Shown one piece after another: positions 16,664 through 24,856 of a stretch of DNA of 64,000 bases; within the stretch, counting starts at the first letter, position 1, and each line of letters begins with the position of its first letter. This stretch comes from Lysobacteraceae bacterium P. GTDB taxonomy: Bacteria > Pseudomonadota > Gammaproteobacteria > Xanthomonadales > Xanthomonadaceae. The stretch is from contig SCOX01000006.1 of NCBI GenBank assembly GCA_005503055.1, positions 1-64,000 on the forward strand, written 5' to 3'. The notes under the pieces were generated by a model. That model ran no database searches, had not been told where the DNA came from, and saw nothing but the letters and a program-made list of their open reading frames with translations. Position numbers and translations under genes: made by a program.

Positions 16664-17668
16664 TCAGGGAACGTTCTTCGGCCTGTAGTTGCACTTCGGA
16701 TTGGCCATGCGCTGGCGCGTGGACGGGTGGATCGATTCGGAGGCGGGATCGGTCGTTCCGATCGAGCGCACCAGCGGTCCCATCATCTTGTACATCGCGC
16801 CCATCGAATCGCCGAGGAAGGAATCGCTGTGCGCCTCGAAGTGGTCGAGGTACGCCGTGTCCATACCGAGCCCGAGCGCCTTCGCGCGGTCTACGATCCA
16901 GTGCAGCGCGCCGTTCGCAAGTCCGTCGGGCGTGTAGCCGCCGCCGACGTTGCAGTGCACACCGGGGAACCACGCCTGTTCCAGCACGCCCTGCCAGCCG
17001 GCCGGGCGCTTCCAGACGTCGGGTGCGAAGGGTTTGCGGCGCTCATCGACGGCCAGCGCCTGATAGGCGTGCTGGATGTGCGGGTTGAGTTCGATGCGGT
17101 GGTACTTGTACTTGTCCTTGTTGAAGAGCTGTCCCATCAGGCCCGGGGCGCCGAGTGCCCCCACCGTGTCCCAGACGCCGATCATGCGGATGGGAGGGCA
17201 GGGCAGGGTGTTGCTGACGTTGCGGTTGGCCTGCGTCCACATCGCCGTGCCCGGGCCTTGGCCCTTCTCGTAGCACTCGTACAGGTCGGGGACGTAGTAG
17301 TCGTCGTCCTTCTCCAGCAGGCCGGCGAGGTTCATGAAGCCGGCGAGCGTGCGCACGGTGAACGCGCCACGGCTGAACCCGAACAGATAGAGCTCGTCGC
17401 CGGGCGCGTAGTTGTAGGTGATCGAACGGTACAGCGCGCGTACGTTCTCCTCGATGCCGCGACCGAAGGCGCCGCCGGTGAACTTGTCCATGCCCGGATC
17501 GGTGCCGATGCCGTTGTGGTAGATCACGATCTGGTCGATGCCGTTCGATCGCGTCAACACGGCGCGCGCGATCTTGGTGACGTTGGAAGGCCGGCGCTTG
17601 CCGACCTTGTCGTCGACCTGATCGCGCACGTTCCAGGTCCCGTCGGCGCAAATCACGATTCTTTTCAT
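16664..17668 (-). CDS. DUF2235/Tle1-type alpha/beta-hydrolase (phospholipase-like)
   Basis: A 334-aa hydrolase of the T6SS Tle1 phospholipase-like (DUF2235) family. The N-terminus MKRIVICADGTWNVRD is the hallmark start. The nucleophile elbow is LYLFGFSRGAFTVRTLAGF (Ser99). Candidate catalytic Asp167 lies in IRMIGVWDTVGALG and His238 in FPGVHCNVGGGYTPDG. The triad is complete, so it should be active. Tle1 enzymes are phospholipases delivered by type VI secretion, but no VgrG, PAAR, Hcp or immunity lipoprotein gene is adjacent here, so an intracellular role is equally possible. The start at 17668 was chosen by the family N-terminus. It lies 20 bp after the metallo-beta-lactamase-fold gene. Confidence 0.9.
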   Translation of the reverse strand: MKRIVICADGTWNVRDQVDDKVGKRRPSNVTKIARAVLTRSNGIDQIVIYHNGIGTDPGMDKFTGGAFGRGIEENVRALYRSITYNYAPGDELYLFGFSRGAFTVRTLAGFMNLAGLLEKDDDYYVPDLYECYEKGQGPGTAMWTQANRNVSNTLPCPPIRMIGVWDTVGALGAPGLMGQLFNKDKYKYHRIELNPHIQHAYQALAVDERRKPFAPDVWKRPAGWQGVLEQAWFPGVHCNVGGGYTPDGLANGALHWIVDRAKALGLGMDTAYLDHFEAHSDSFLGDSMGAMYKMMGPLVRSIGTTDPASESIHPSTRQRMANPKCNYRPKNVP

Positions 17669-17688
17669 GTCCTTGCGCTCCGGTTCGC

Positions 17689-19056
17689 TCAGGTCAGGTC
17701 CAGCGTGCAGCACTGGCCGATCTCGTCCTTCCGCAGGCTGCGCGTATCGAGCAGCCGGGACTGTTGTTCGAGTGCGTCCATCAGCGTGCGGCGCGGGACC
17801 TCCGTGCCGACTTCCTTGCGGCCGTGAACGTCGTCCTTGGTGGAGAGCAGGGTGATGAACTCGCCGTCGTGCGTGTGTTCGCCTTCGCTATCACCTTCTT
17901 CCGCATCGGTGCGCAGGCGTTTGTCGAAGCTTTCCCACAGCAGCTTCGGCGTCGCGTTGCGGCTTCCGTGGTGGCCGACCTTGTACAGGTCAACCTTGCG
18001 CAGCTTGTCGGCGACCTCTTGCTGTCCGAGCGCGTACATCCAGTTCTCGTACTGCGCGTCGCCCGGGAACAGCAGGAGCTTGCCGCCCACCTCGAACAGC
18101 AGGATCAGGCTGGTGTTGTTCATCTGCGCGTCGAGCGAGCGCACGATAGAAAGCATCGAGTCGGCCTGTTCCTTCTGCGCGCGACGGCGGTACCAGCGCG
18201 CATCCAGCGGGATGCGGTGTTCCTCCTGGTTGGGGAACAGCGGCGCGAAGGCGACCTCCGACTGCTTGGCCACCGCCGCACGCTTGCTCCAGAAGTCGGC
18301 CCGCGACAGCCAGAACTGGTCCTTGTCGGTTGAGCGTTGCTTGGTGATGGTGTCCGTCTGGTCCAGCGTCGGCGGCCCGAGCACGTACGTCGTCACGCCA
18401 GGCAGCAGCGTTTCCAATCCGGATTTCGCACCGAAGTAGAGGTAGCGCGCGGGCGAGGCGCCCATGTCCATGAGGTTGGTGATCGCGCTGCGGTTCGCCA
18501 GGCCATTGTCGTCGCCGAGGAATTCCAGCTGCTCACGCACCGCCTTCAGGCTGGGTGACTTCAGCCTGGCGCTGGCCTGCACGACGAAATCGGCATACGT
18601 GTTCATGTCGCGCAACGCGTTGACGTGCAGCGCCCTGCGTGCGGTGGAGGTCAGGTTCTTGCCGGGAATCTTCTTCGTCGGCCGCTTCGCATTGCGACGG
18701 GCGCGTGGATCCTCGGTCCACGGCTGCAGGACGACGTCGGGCTTGAGGGCACGGATGATGGCGCCGGAGCTGTCGTCGTCCGTGATCGCGAACCCGCTGA
18801 TATGGTCCTTGTGCCGGTGCGTGGCGACCACCGCGTGCAACTTGCCGCCACAGTCGTTGGCGATGTGGCGGGCGATGTAGGCCATGTAGTCGCCCTCGAC
18901 CGCCTTGTCCGGAAGGCGCGTGGAGCCGAAGTCGATCAGTACGTGGCGGGCGAAATCCGCGTACTGGAAACTCAGCAGGAAACAGTCGCCGAAGCCGACG
19001 TCGTAGCTGCGCAGGGTGACCGCCCTCGGCCTTCCCTTGGCTTTGGTGGCGGCCAT
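17689..19056 (-). CDS. ComEC/Rec2-like metallo-beta-lactamase-fold hydrolase (soluble)
   Basis: A 455-aa protein with a metallo-beta-lactamase fold. The Zn-binding signature is ATHRHKDHISG (His80, His82, Asp84, His85). A strand and Asp follow in LLLFPGDAQYENWM, and KVGHHGSRNATP is the ComEC-type C-terminal signature. The beginning (VTLRSYDVGFGDCFLLSF) is the usual first strand pair. About 150 residues with no homology that I recognise are inserted between the metal site and the FPGD motif. There are no ComEC membrane helices, so it is a soluble cytoplasmic enzyme; nucleic acid or another phosphoester is a possible substrate. The ATG lies one base after the stop codon of the metalloprotease-like gene, so they are translationally coupled. 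Confidence 0.86.
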   Translation of the reverse strand: MAATKAKGRPRAVTLRSYDVGFGDCFLLSFQYADFARHVLIDFGSTRLPDKAVEGDYMAYIARHIANDCGGKLHAVVATHRHKDHISGFAITDDDSSGAIIRALKPDVVLQPWTEDPRARRNAKRPTKKIPGKNLTSTARRALHVNALRDMNTYADFVVQASARLKSPSLKAVREQLEFLGDDNGLANRSAITNLMDMGASPARYLYFGAKSGLETLLPGVTTYVLGPPTLDQTDTITKQRSTDKDQFWLSRADFWSKRAAVAKQSEVAFAPLFPNQEEHRIPLDARWYRRRAQKEQADSMLSIVRSLDAQMNNTSLILLFEVGGKLLLFPGDAQYENWMYALGQQEVADKLRKVDLYKVGHHGSRNATPKLLWESFDKRLRTDAEEGDSEGEHTHDGEFITLLSTKDDVHGRKEVGTEVPRRTLMDALEQQSRLLDTRSLRKDEIGQCCTLDLT

Positions 19057-19057
19057 G

Positions 19058-20791
19058 TCACCAGACTCCCGAAGGCGACGGCGCCAGCCTGAGCACGCGG
19101 TCGCGGTGCATGCGCGAGATGAGCGAACTGGTGTCCAGCGCTTCGCTCAACTGGCCGCGCGCCCACAGGCTGCGCAGGCGCTCGGACTGCTTCGAACTGC
19201 GCACACCGGTGCCGATGTGGAACTTGAGACGTCCGAATTCGTCGAAGATCAGCGTGCCGCCGCCGTGCAGGACGATCTCGCGGTCGTCGTCCAGATCGGG
19301 CGGTCGATCGATGTCCAGGCGACTCAGCTCGTCGGCCCGCACCCGCAACGTCTGCACGTACTGGGCCACGGTTTCGCGCAGGATCGCCCAGTCGTTACCG
19401 ACCCGGATCGCCGGATGCACGGAGGTGACGCGCGTGAAGGCGTCGGCATCGATCCCCAGCGCCACGCGGTTCTCCCAGACGAAGCGGAACACCTCGGTGG
19501 GCTCGCGCTGCAATCGCTCCAGGTGCACGCCGGCCATGCTCAGCGAGGCCGCGTTCGGTGGCGGCTCCCACGCGCCATCGGAGCGCCCATGACTGGCCGG
19601 GTCGATGCCGTACTGCTGGAACGTGGTGAGCAGGATCCCGCGGTAGCCGTACTTGGTGTCGTTGGGATTGAGCTGGATGTCGGCCGTCAGCAGGGCGCTC
19701 ACGTAATCGGGGAAGGTCATGTCGACCGGCGGCAGGTAGTCGATCGCCCGGATCACCACGCGCAGCAGTTGCGCGGCCGCGTTGCAGCCTTCTTCGACGA
19801 CCAGCTGCGGTCGGATGAAGGTGAGCTTCGGGTCGAGGAAGCCGGCCAGTCGCCTGAGCCAGGTCTCCATGAAGGCACGCATGAGGATCGCCACGAGCAG
19901 CTCGCCGCGGTCGTGCTCTTCCTCGAAACGCGTGCTGGTGTAGTGCGCCTGGTCGGGTTCGATCTTCAGCGACGAACGCAACGCCGCAGTCGGCACGCCT
20001 TCCATTGCCTGCCCCATTTCCTCCGCCAGCGTTCCCAGCGCGGTGGCGGCCAGTTCGTCTAGCGTGAGGCGCTTGGTGCGGATGCGGCCGTCCTTGCCGA
20101 TGAGGGGGCGCAGTGCCTGCCGTACCACTTCCGGTGCGCGAAACACGGACAGCAGTGCGACGACGTCGGCGAAGCCTTCGTGGAAACCTGCCTGATCGGT
20201 GGAGGAGGGCTTCATGTAGAACGGACGCAGGCCGTCGAGCAACGCATGCGTGGTCTCGTGCACGATGACGTCGTGCGACAGGCAGGTGAATACCAGCCGG
20301 CCGCTGTCGTCGGGGAAGTAGCCGAAGCCGAGGCTTTCGGATTCGCGCGAATAGCCGGCATTGGCATCGGCATACGCGTGAGGTGCGATCTTGAGCTGCT
20401 GGCAGGGGTCGTCGAATCCCCACGGTACCGGCCTGCCCAGCGCGCACTCGAACTCGTTGAGCGTCGACATCGCGATGGCGTAGACGTTCTGCTGGTGGAA
20501 ATAGCAGTCCGCGACCAGTCGCTTCGCGTCGTGGACATCTTCGTAGGGATCGTGATCGATCTCGATGTCGCGCGCGCGGTAGAACAGATCGGCCGATCCG
20601 TCGTAATCGATGACGTGCATGCGATGGCCCTTGGGGCCGCGCTCCAGGCGTTCGGCGGGCACCCAGACCTCGGTCGTCACCACGCCATGTTCGTCGCGCA
20701 GGCCAGGATCCTGGGCGAGCACCGTCCACGGACGCATCGGCACGTCATGGCGGAGGGCGTCGTGCATCCTTCGTTTGGCTGTCTTGGCCAT
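19058..20791 (-). CDS. Gluzincin-type zinc metalloprotease-like protein, first gene of the cluster
   Basis: A 577-aa protein whose centre has the zinc-peptidase motif HDVIVHETTHALLDGL (His178, Glu179, His182) and, 22 residues on, AGFHEGFADVVALL with Glu205 as probable third ligand. This is the thermolysin/gluzincin arrangement. The N-terminal 160 residues and the large C-terminal part (with VFRFVWENRVALGIDADAF) are unfamiliar. There is no signal peptide: the ATG at 20791 follows AAGGA and begins MAKTAKRRMHDAL, so the protease is predicted to be cytoplasmic, unlike most thermolysin relatives. An arginine-rich open extension upstream was rejected as coding. Being first, it may define the promoter of the cluster in the 207-bp gap to the cupin gene. 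Confidence 0.82.
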   Translation of the reverse strand: MAKTAKRRMHDALRHDVPMRPWTVLAQDPGLRDEHGVVTTEVWVPAERLERGPKGHRMHVIDYDGSADLFYRARDIEIDHDPYEDVHDAKRLVADCYFHQQNVYAIAMSTLNEFECALGRPVPWGFDDPCQQLKIAPHAYADANAGYSRESESLGFGYFPDDSGRLVFTCLSHDVIVHETTHALLDGLRPFYMKPSSTDQAGFHEGFADVVALLSVFRAPEVVRQALRPLIGKDGRIRTKRLTLDELAATALGTLAEEMGQAMEGVPTAALRSSLKIEPDQAHYTSTRFEEEHDRGELLVAILMRAFMETWLRRLAGFLDPKLTFIRPQLVVEEGCNAAAQLLRVVIRAIDYLPPVDMTFPDYVSALLTADIQLNPNDTKYGYRGILLTTFQQYGIDPASHGRSDGAWEPPPNAASLSMAGVHLERLQREPTEVFRFVWENRVALGIDADAFTRVTSVHPAIRVGNDWAILRETVAQYVQTLRVRADELSRLDIDRPPDLDDDREIVLHGGGTLIFDEFGRLKFHIGTGVRSSKQSERLRSLWARGQLSEALDTSSLISRMHRDRVLRLAPSPSGVW

Positions 20792-20998
20792 GCGTCCTTC
20801 CTTGTCGCCTTTCCGCGATTCCGGTCCGGCTCGTCCCTGACAACGGGCTTTGCGCCCGCGAGGCGGCCACTCACGGGAGCCGCCCGTCGCCTGAGGCCGG
20901 TTTCGCCGCATCAGCGGCGCCGCAGGGTGCAATAAGCGAAGCGCTTTGCACCGCGCGTGACGGCACGCAGTCCGCATGCCGTCGCTACGCGTCCGGCG
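20792..20998. promoter_or_regulatory. Gap likely holding the promoter of the seven-gene cluster
   Basis: 207 bp upstream of the first cluster gene and downstream of the cupin gene on the same strand. I see no strong -35/-10 pair or long hairpin. Inferred from position only. Confidence 0.3.
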
Positions 20999-21526
20999 TC
21001 AGTCTTCCCACGCAGTCGGCGAGTCGAACATGCCCGGCTTGAGCGGCCGCTCGTCGGCGAAGGTCAGCTTGATCGGGCTGGACGTGCGCTGGATCGGCGT
21101 CGCCTGCGATGCGGTCTTCTGCGCGGGCGCGGGCACGACCAGCGGCTTGCCCTTCTCGACGATGTACGTCGCCAGTTCCGTACCCTTGCCCTGGCCGATA
21201 TTGCGCACTTCGTGGTTCACGCCGGTTGGAATGAACAGCACTTCGCCGGCCTTGAGCCTCTGCGCGGGACGGCCTTCGAGGCGGTATTCGAGCTCGCCTT
21301 CGGTGACATAGACGATCTCCTCGCCGGGATGGTGATGGTTGCCGGCGATGACGCCCGGGGCGAAGCCGACGAGCACCTGCACCATCTCGCGGCCGGGAAC
21401 CGACAGGTCGTGGCGTTGCAGGTCGGTGCGGGTGATGCCGGCGCCCTGCGCATGCGAAACGGCGGGGAGCGCAAGTGCGCCGGCGGACGCGAGGAGCGCC
21501 GTGGTGACGAGTCGTAGGGTGTTCAT
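20999..21526 (-). CDS. Exported cupin-domain protein
   Basis: A 175-aa single-domain cupin with an N-terminal signal peptide (MNTLRLVTTALLASAGALAL, cleavage after SHAQ), so it is periplasmic or secreted. Cupin motif 1 is GNHHHPGEEIVYVTEGELEY (metal-binding His and Glu) and motif 2 is LFIPTGVNHEVRN. The last 45 residues are a proline/serine-rich tail (VVPAPAQKTASQATPIQ) without a domain. The ATG at 21526 follows ACGGAG at 8 nt spacing. Such proteins may bind or convert small molecules; the substrate cannot be told. It lies upstream of, and on the same strand as, the seven-gene cluster. Confidence 0.88.
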   Translation of the reverse strand: MNTLRLVTTALLASAGALALPAVSHAQGAGITRTDLQRHDLSVPGREMVQVLVGFAPGVIAGNHHHPGEEIVYVTEGELEYRLEGRPAQRLKAGEVLFIPTGVNHEVRNIGQGKGTELATYIVEKGKPLVVPAPAQKTASQATPIQRTSSPIKLTFADERPLKPGMFDSPTAWED

Positions 21527-21800
21527 GGGGAACTCCGTGGGTTCGGACGGCCTATTGGAGCGTCGGCGCGTATCGGCGATGTGTCGTGCGAGGGCCGATT
21601 TGTATGCATGTGTACGGCATGTGCGCCAGATCGTGTTCCGGTGGTCGTTACCGTCCGGTGAGGTGGCGCGCTCGCACCGAAGGTGAGCCAAGCGCAATGG
21701 GAATATTGCGCCTGCCACTCGCCGGAAGTGTTCACTATCCTCGCCGCCCGTCCACGGCGCGGCACGGTCGCGATCCGCACGGACACAGCAGGGCAGGCCC

Positions 21801-22712
21801 GTGCGCCATCTTTCCATTCTCATCGTGTCGCTGTGCCTGTGCGCATGCACCTTGGTGAAGGTGTATCCCGCCGCGGTGCCGACGTCCGCTGTCGAGAGCG
21901 TGGTCGTGCAGACGGGCGATTCGCTGTACGGCATCGCTTCTCGCCACGGCGTGCGGGCGCGCGAACTTGCACGGGCAAATGGAATCGCCGAGCCGTTCGT
22001 GATCCATCCCGGCCAGCGCCTGCGCTTGCCGATGACGTCGGGCGCGACGACGGCCGACGCGCATGAGGTGGCAAAGGACGCGGCCCCTGTCGAGAAAGCG
22101 ATCGAGGTGCAGCCGGGCGATACCCTGTACGGCATCGCATCGCGCAACGGCACCAGCGTGCGCGAGCTGGCGCAGGCCAACGCGTTGATCGCGCCGTTCC
22201 AGTTGCGTCCCGGGCAACGCCTGCGTCTGCCTCATTCCGATGCGCCCGATCCCGGTGGGTCCGAAGTACGCGTGGAACCGCTCCCGGACGCGACGTCATC
22301 GACGCGGGAAAAACCGGCGACAAAGCGCGCGAACACCGGCGAACCGCGCTGGCAATGGCCCGCCGAAGGCACGCTGGTGAACATGCCACGCAGCGACGAT
22401 GCCGTCGTGCGTGCGCTAGACATCGCCGGGCGCGCGGGGAGTCCCGTGCGCGCGACCGCGGCCGGCACTGTGCTGTATTCGGGCTCTGGTTCGCCCGGAT
22501 ACGAACAGCTGATCGTCATCGAACATGGCGACGGCTGGATTTCGAGTTACGCGCACAGCCGCAAGCTGCTGATCGCCGCGGGCAAGCGCGTCGGCGCGGG
22601 CGCGGTGATCGCGGAGATGGGGCGCGTGGGCGCAACGCGCGACATGGTCCATTTCGAAATGCGACACGACGGCGAGCTGGTCGATCCGCGTCGCATGTTG
22701 CCCAAGCGCTGA
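21801..22712 (+). CDS. NlpD-like lipoprotein: two LysM domains plus M23 domain with degenerate site
   Basis: A 303-aa cell-envelope protein. A GTG start at 21801 follows AGGGCAGG. The signal peptide ends in a lipobox-like LCAC (Cys16), so it is probably a lipoprotein. Two LysM peptidoglycan-binding repeats (about 33-76 and 101-144) share GDSLYGIASRHG and GDTLYGIASRNG. A C-terminal LytM/M23 domain (about 180-303) has ALDIAGRAGSPVRATAAGTV, YAHSRKLLIAAG and MVHFEMRHDG. The usual first zinc His before the DIA motif is missing and the HxH motif reads MVH, so the zinc site is incomplete, as in NlpD and EnvC. These activate amidases instead of cutting peptidoglycan. The likely role is cell-division or envelope-remodelling control. 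Confidence 0.87.
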   Translation: MRHLSILIVSLCLCACTLVKVYPAAVPTSAVESVVVQTGDSLYGIASRHGVRARELARANGIAEPFVIHPGQRLRLPMTSGATTADAHEVAKDAAPVEKAIEVQPGDTLYGIASRNGTSVRELAQANALIAPFQLRPGQRLRLPHSDAPDPGGSEVRVEPLPDATSSTREKPATKRANTGEPRWQWPAEGTLVNMPRSDDAVVRALDIAGRAGSPVRATAAGTVLYSGSGSPGYEQLIVIEHGDGWISSYAHSRKLLIAAGKRVGAGAVIAEMGRVGATRDMVHFEMRHDGELVDPRRMLPKR

Positions 22713-22749
22713 TCCGGCGCACCACCACCCGAACAGGGAGCCAACCACG

Positions 22750-22920
22750 ATGGGCCTGACCCCTCCAAGCATCTCGATGTTCTTCATCGCCACGCTGTCC
22801 GGTGGCGCAGGCCTGGCCGCGCGACTGGGCTATCTTCCGATGCTGGCGCCGCTCGCGTTCTGGATGATGGCGCTGGCGTTCGTGCTGTTGTGGCTGGCGT
22901 CGGTGTTCCGCAACTTGTAG
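22750..22920 (+). CDS. Small membrane protein (56 aa)
   Basis: A short frame with AGGGAG 11 nt before the ATG. The protein has two hydrophobic stretches, ISMFFIATLSGGAGLAARLG and MLAPLAFWMMALAFVLLWLA, and ends in VFRNL, so it would span the inner membrane once or twice. It lies 37 bp downstream of the NlpD-like gene and may be cotranscribed. No family known to me. Confidence 0.55.
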   Translation: MGLTPPSISMFFIATLSGGAGLAARLGYLPMLAPLAFWMMALAFVLLWLASVFRNL

Positions 22921-22926
22921 GCGGGC

Positions 22927-22940
22927 TGGTAGCGCTAGCG
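22927..22940. promoter_or_regulatory. Partial xyl-box
   Basis: TGGTAGCGCTAGCG matches the consensus TGGTAGCGCTAACA at 12 of 14 positions. It lies 7 bp after the stop codon of the small membrane protein gene and 274 bp before the stronger box. It may be a second operator allowing looping, or chance. Confidence 0.35.
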
Positions 22941-23200
22941 GCCGTTCCCGGCGGTGCGGCCGGCGCCGGGCCCTCGGCCGGGAGCCGTCGGGGAGGCATC
23001 CCGGCAGCGGTCGTCGCGGGGTCGGCTCGCCGGATCGCTGCGCCGCATCAGCGGCAAGTGCTTGTCGCGCAAGGAATTGCGCACTGCAGCAAGGCTTTTT
23101 TCGCATCGCTGGTAGAGTGCTACGCACCTACGGGATCCCGATTTTTACCCATGTCACTGCTGGTCGATGTTTCCAGTGCGGATTTCTCCTGCCGGAAGAA

Positions 23201-23214
23201 TGGTAGCGCTAACT
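23201..23214. promoter_or_regulatory. xyl-box operator of the xylB-xylA-transporter operon
   Basis: TGGTAGCGCTAACT matches 13 of 14 bases of TGGTAGCGCTAACA, the palindrome reported for the XylR (LacI-family) repressor of Xanthomonas xylan genes. It ends 19 bp before the xylB start codon. The XylR gene lies 4.6 kb downstream. Confidence 0.85.
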
Positions 23215-23233
23215 TTTCTGGAGCCGGACGCGG

Positions 23234-24793
23234 ATGAGCGCAGCAGGCAGCCCCATTTCCAGCCCGGTGCCCAGCCCCGCCGCGAGGCTGTTCGTCGGCC
23301 TCGACGTGGGCACCCAGAGCGTCAAGTTGGTCGCCTACGATCCGCAGGCGCGGCGCATCGTCGCCACGCACGGGCAGTCGCTGGAACTGATCGCCGGCAA
23401 TGACGGCAGCCGCGAGCAGGAAGCGCAGTGGTGGATCGACGCCATTCGCGCCTGCTTCGCCAGGCTCGAGCCCGAACAGCGCGCCGCCGTCGCCGCGGTC
23501 GGCGTGTCGGGGCAGCAGCACGGCTTCGTCCCGCTCGATGCCGCCGGCAACGTCCTGGCGCCGGCCAAGCTGTGGTGCGACACCAGCACCAGCGGCGAGT
23601 GCGACGAGATCATGTCCGCTGCCGGCGGTGCCTCGCACTGCGTCGAACTGGCGGGCAATCCGATCCTGGCCGGCTATACCGCCTCGAAGCTGCCGTGGAC
23701 GCGCAAGCACCGGCCGCAGGTCTACGCGAAGCTCGCCACGATCCTGCTGCCGCACGACTACGTGAACTTCTGGCTCACCGGCGAGCGCTGGATGGAATAC
23801 GGCGACGCCTCCGGCACCGGCTGGCTCGACGTGCGCACGCGCAGCTGGTCGCGCGAAATGCTCGCCGCCACCGACGCCGACACGAACCTGGCCGACTTCC
23901 TGCCGCCGCTGGTCGAAGCCGACATGAGCTTCGCGATCGCGCCGTCGATCGCCGACGAACTCGGTCTTCCGCGCGAGGTGCGCGTGTCCGCGGGCGGCGG
24001 CGACAACATGATGGCCGCCATCGGCACCGGCAATGTCGCACCCGGCACGCTGACGATGAGCCTGGGCACGTCGGGAACGCTGTTCGCCTGCGCGGACCGT
24101 CCGATCGTTGATGAGCGCGCCGGCTGGGCCGCGTTCTGCTCGTCCACCGGCGGCTGGCTGCCGCTGATCTGCACCATGAACACCACCGTCGCGACCGAGA
24201 ACGTGGCCAAGCTGTTCGGCTTCAGCAGCCGCGACGGCGAAAGCGTGCTGGCCGGAACCACGCCGGGCGCGGACGGGCTGGTGATGCTGCCGTTCTTCAA
24301 CGGCGAGCGCACGCCCGACATGCCGACCGCGCGCGCCAGCCTGCACGGCGCGGACATGGCCAACTTCACCCGCGGCAACGTCTACCGCGCGGCGATGGAA
24401 GGCGCGACCTACACACTGCGCAACGGTTTCGATGCGCTGCAGAACGCGGGGCTTTCGTTCGATTCGATCCGCCTGACCGGCGGCGGCAGCCACAGCGCGA
24501 CCTGGCGGCAGATGGTCGCCGACGTGTTCGACCTGCCCGTGCAGGTGCCCGAGCAGGCAGAAGGCGCGGCGTTCGGCGCGGCGTTGCAGGCCCTGTGGGC
24601 GCACGATCATGCCAACGGCCGCGACACGTCCATCGCCGACATCGCGCGCGATCACGTTCGCGTGGACGCTGCCACCGCCACGCGGCCGAACCCGCAAGCC
24701 GTCGCGGCCTATGCCACGCATTACCGCCAGTTCCTCCGATACCTCGAAACGGCGCAAGCGCTTTACGCGCCGCAAACGACCGCAGCGCGCTGA
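23234..24793 (+). CDS. xylB: Xylulokinase
   Basis: A 519-aa FGGY-family kinase that phosphorylates D-xylulose to xylulose 5-phosphate in the cytoplasm, the entry to the pentose phosphate pathway. N-terminal ATPase motif FVGLDVGTQSVKLVAYD (about 20-36); substrate region VGVSGQQHGFVPLD and KLWCDTSTSGE; catalytic Asp in SAGGGDNMMAAIG; C-terminal nucleotide site RLTGGGSHSATWRQM followed by EGAAFGAALQA. The length is normal with a short Ser/Pro-rich N-terminal extension. First gene of the xylB-xylA-transporter set and directly downstream of a xyl-box. Confidence 0.96.
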   Translation: MSAAGSPISSPVPSPAARLFVGLDVGTQSVKLVAYDPQARRIVATHGQSLELIAGNDGSREQEAQWWIDAIRACFARLEPEQRAAVAAVGVSGQQHGFVPLDAAGNVLAPAKLWCDTSTSGECDEIMSAAGGASHCVELAGNPILAGYTASKLPWTRKHRPQVYAKLATILLPHDYVNFWLTGERWMEYGDASGTGWLDVRTRSWSREMLAATDADTNLADFLPPLVEADMSFAIAPSIADELGLPREVRVSAGGGDNMMAAIGTGNVAPGTLTMSLGTSGTLFACADRPIVDERAGWAAFCSSTGGWLPLICTMNTTVATENVAKLFGFSSRDGESVLAGTTPGADGLVMLPFFNGERTPDMPTARASLHGADMANFTRGNVYRAAMEGATYTLRNGFDALQNAGLSFDSIRLTGGGSHSATWRQMVADVFDLPVQVPEQAEGAAFGAALQALWAHDHANGRDTSIADIARDHVRVDAATATRPNPQAVAAYATHYRQFLRYLETAQALYAPQTTAAR

Positions 24794-24856
24794 CGCGAGC
24801 ACTCCACCGAGGCTCCGCCGCGTCCCCTTTCACCGACCAAAGCGACTCCCACGAAC

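Larger units (their letters stand above)
22921..23233. promoter_or_regulatory. 313-bp control region upstream of xylB
   Basis: No gene here. It holds one good xyl-box at 23201-23214 and a weaker partial match at 22927-22940. The translation start of xylB is 20 bp past the good box, so a repressor bound there would cover the core promoter or the leader. Confidence 0.6.

Noticed and set aside
11335-20791. Calling the seven-gene cluster a type VI secretion or CBASS locus
   Set aside because: No VgrG, Hcp, PAAR, TssB/C or ClpV gene and no nucleotidyltransferase (CD-NTase) or effector with a cyclic-nucleotide sensor is present.
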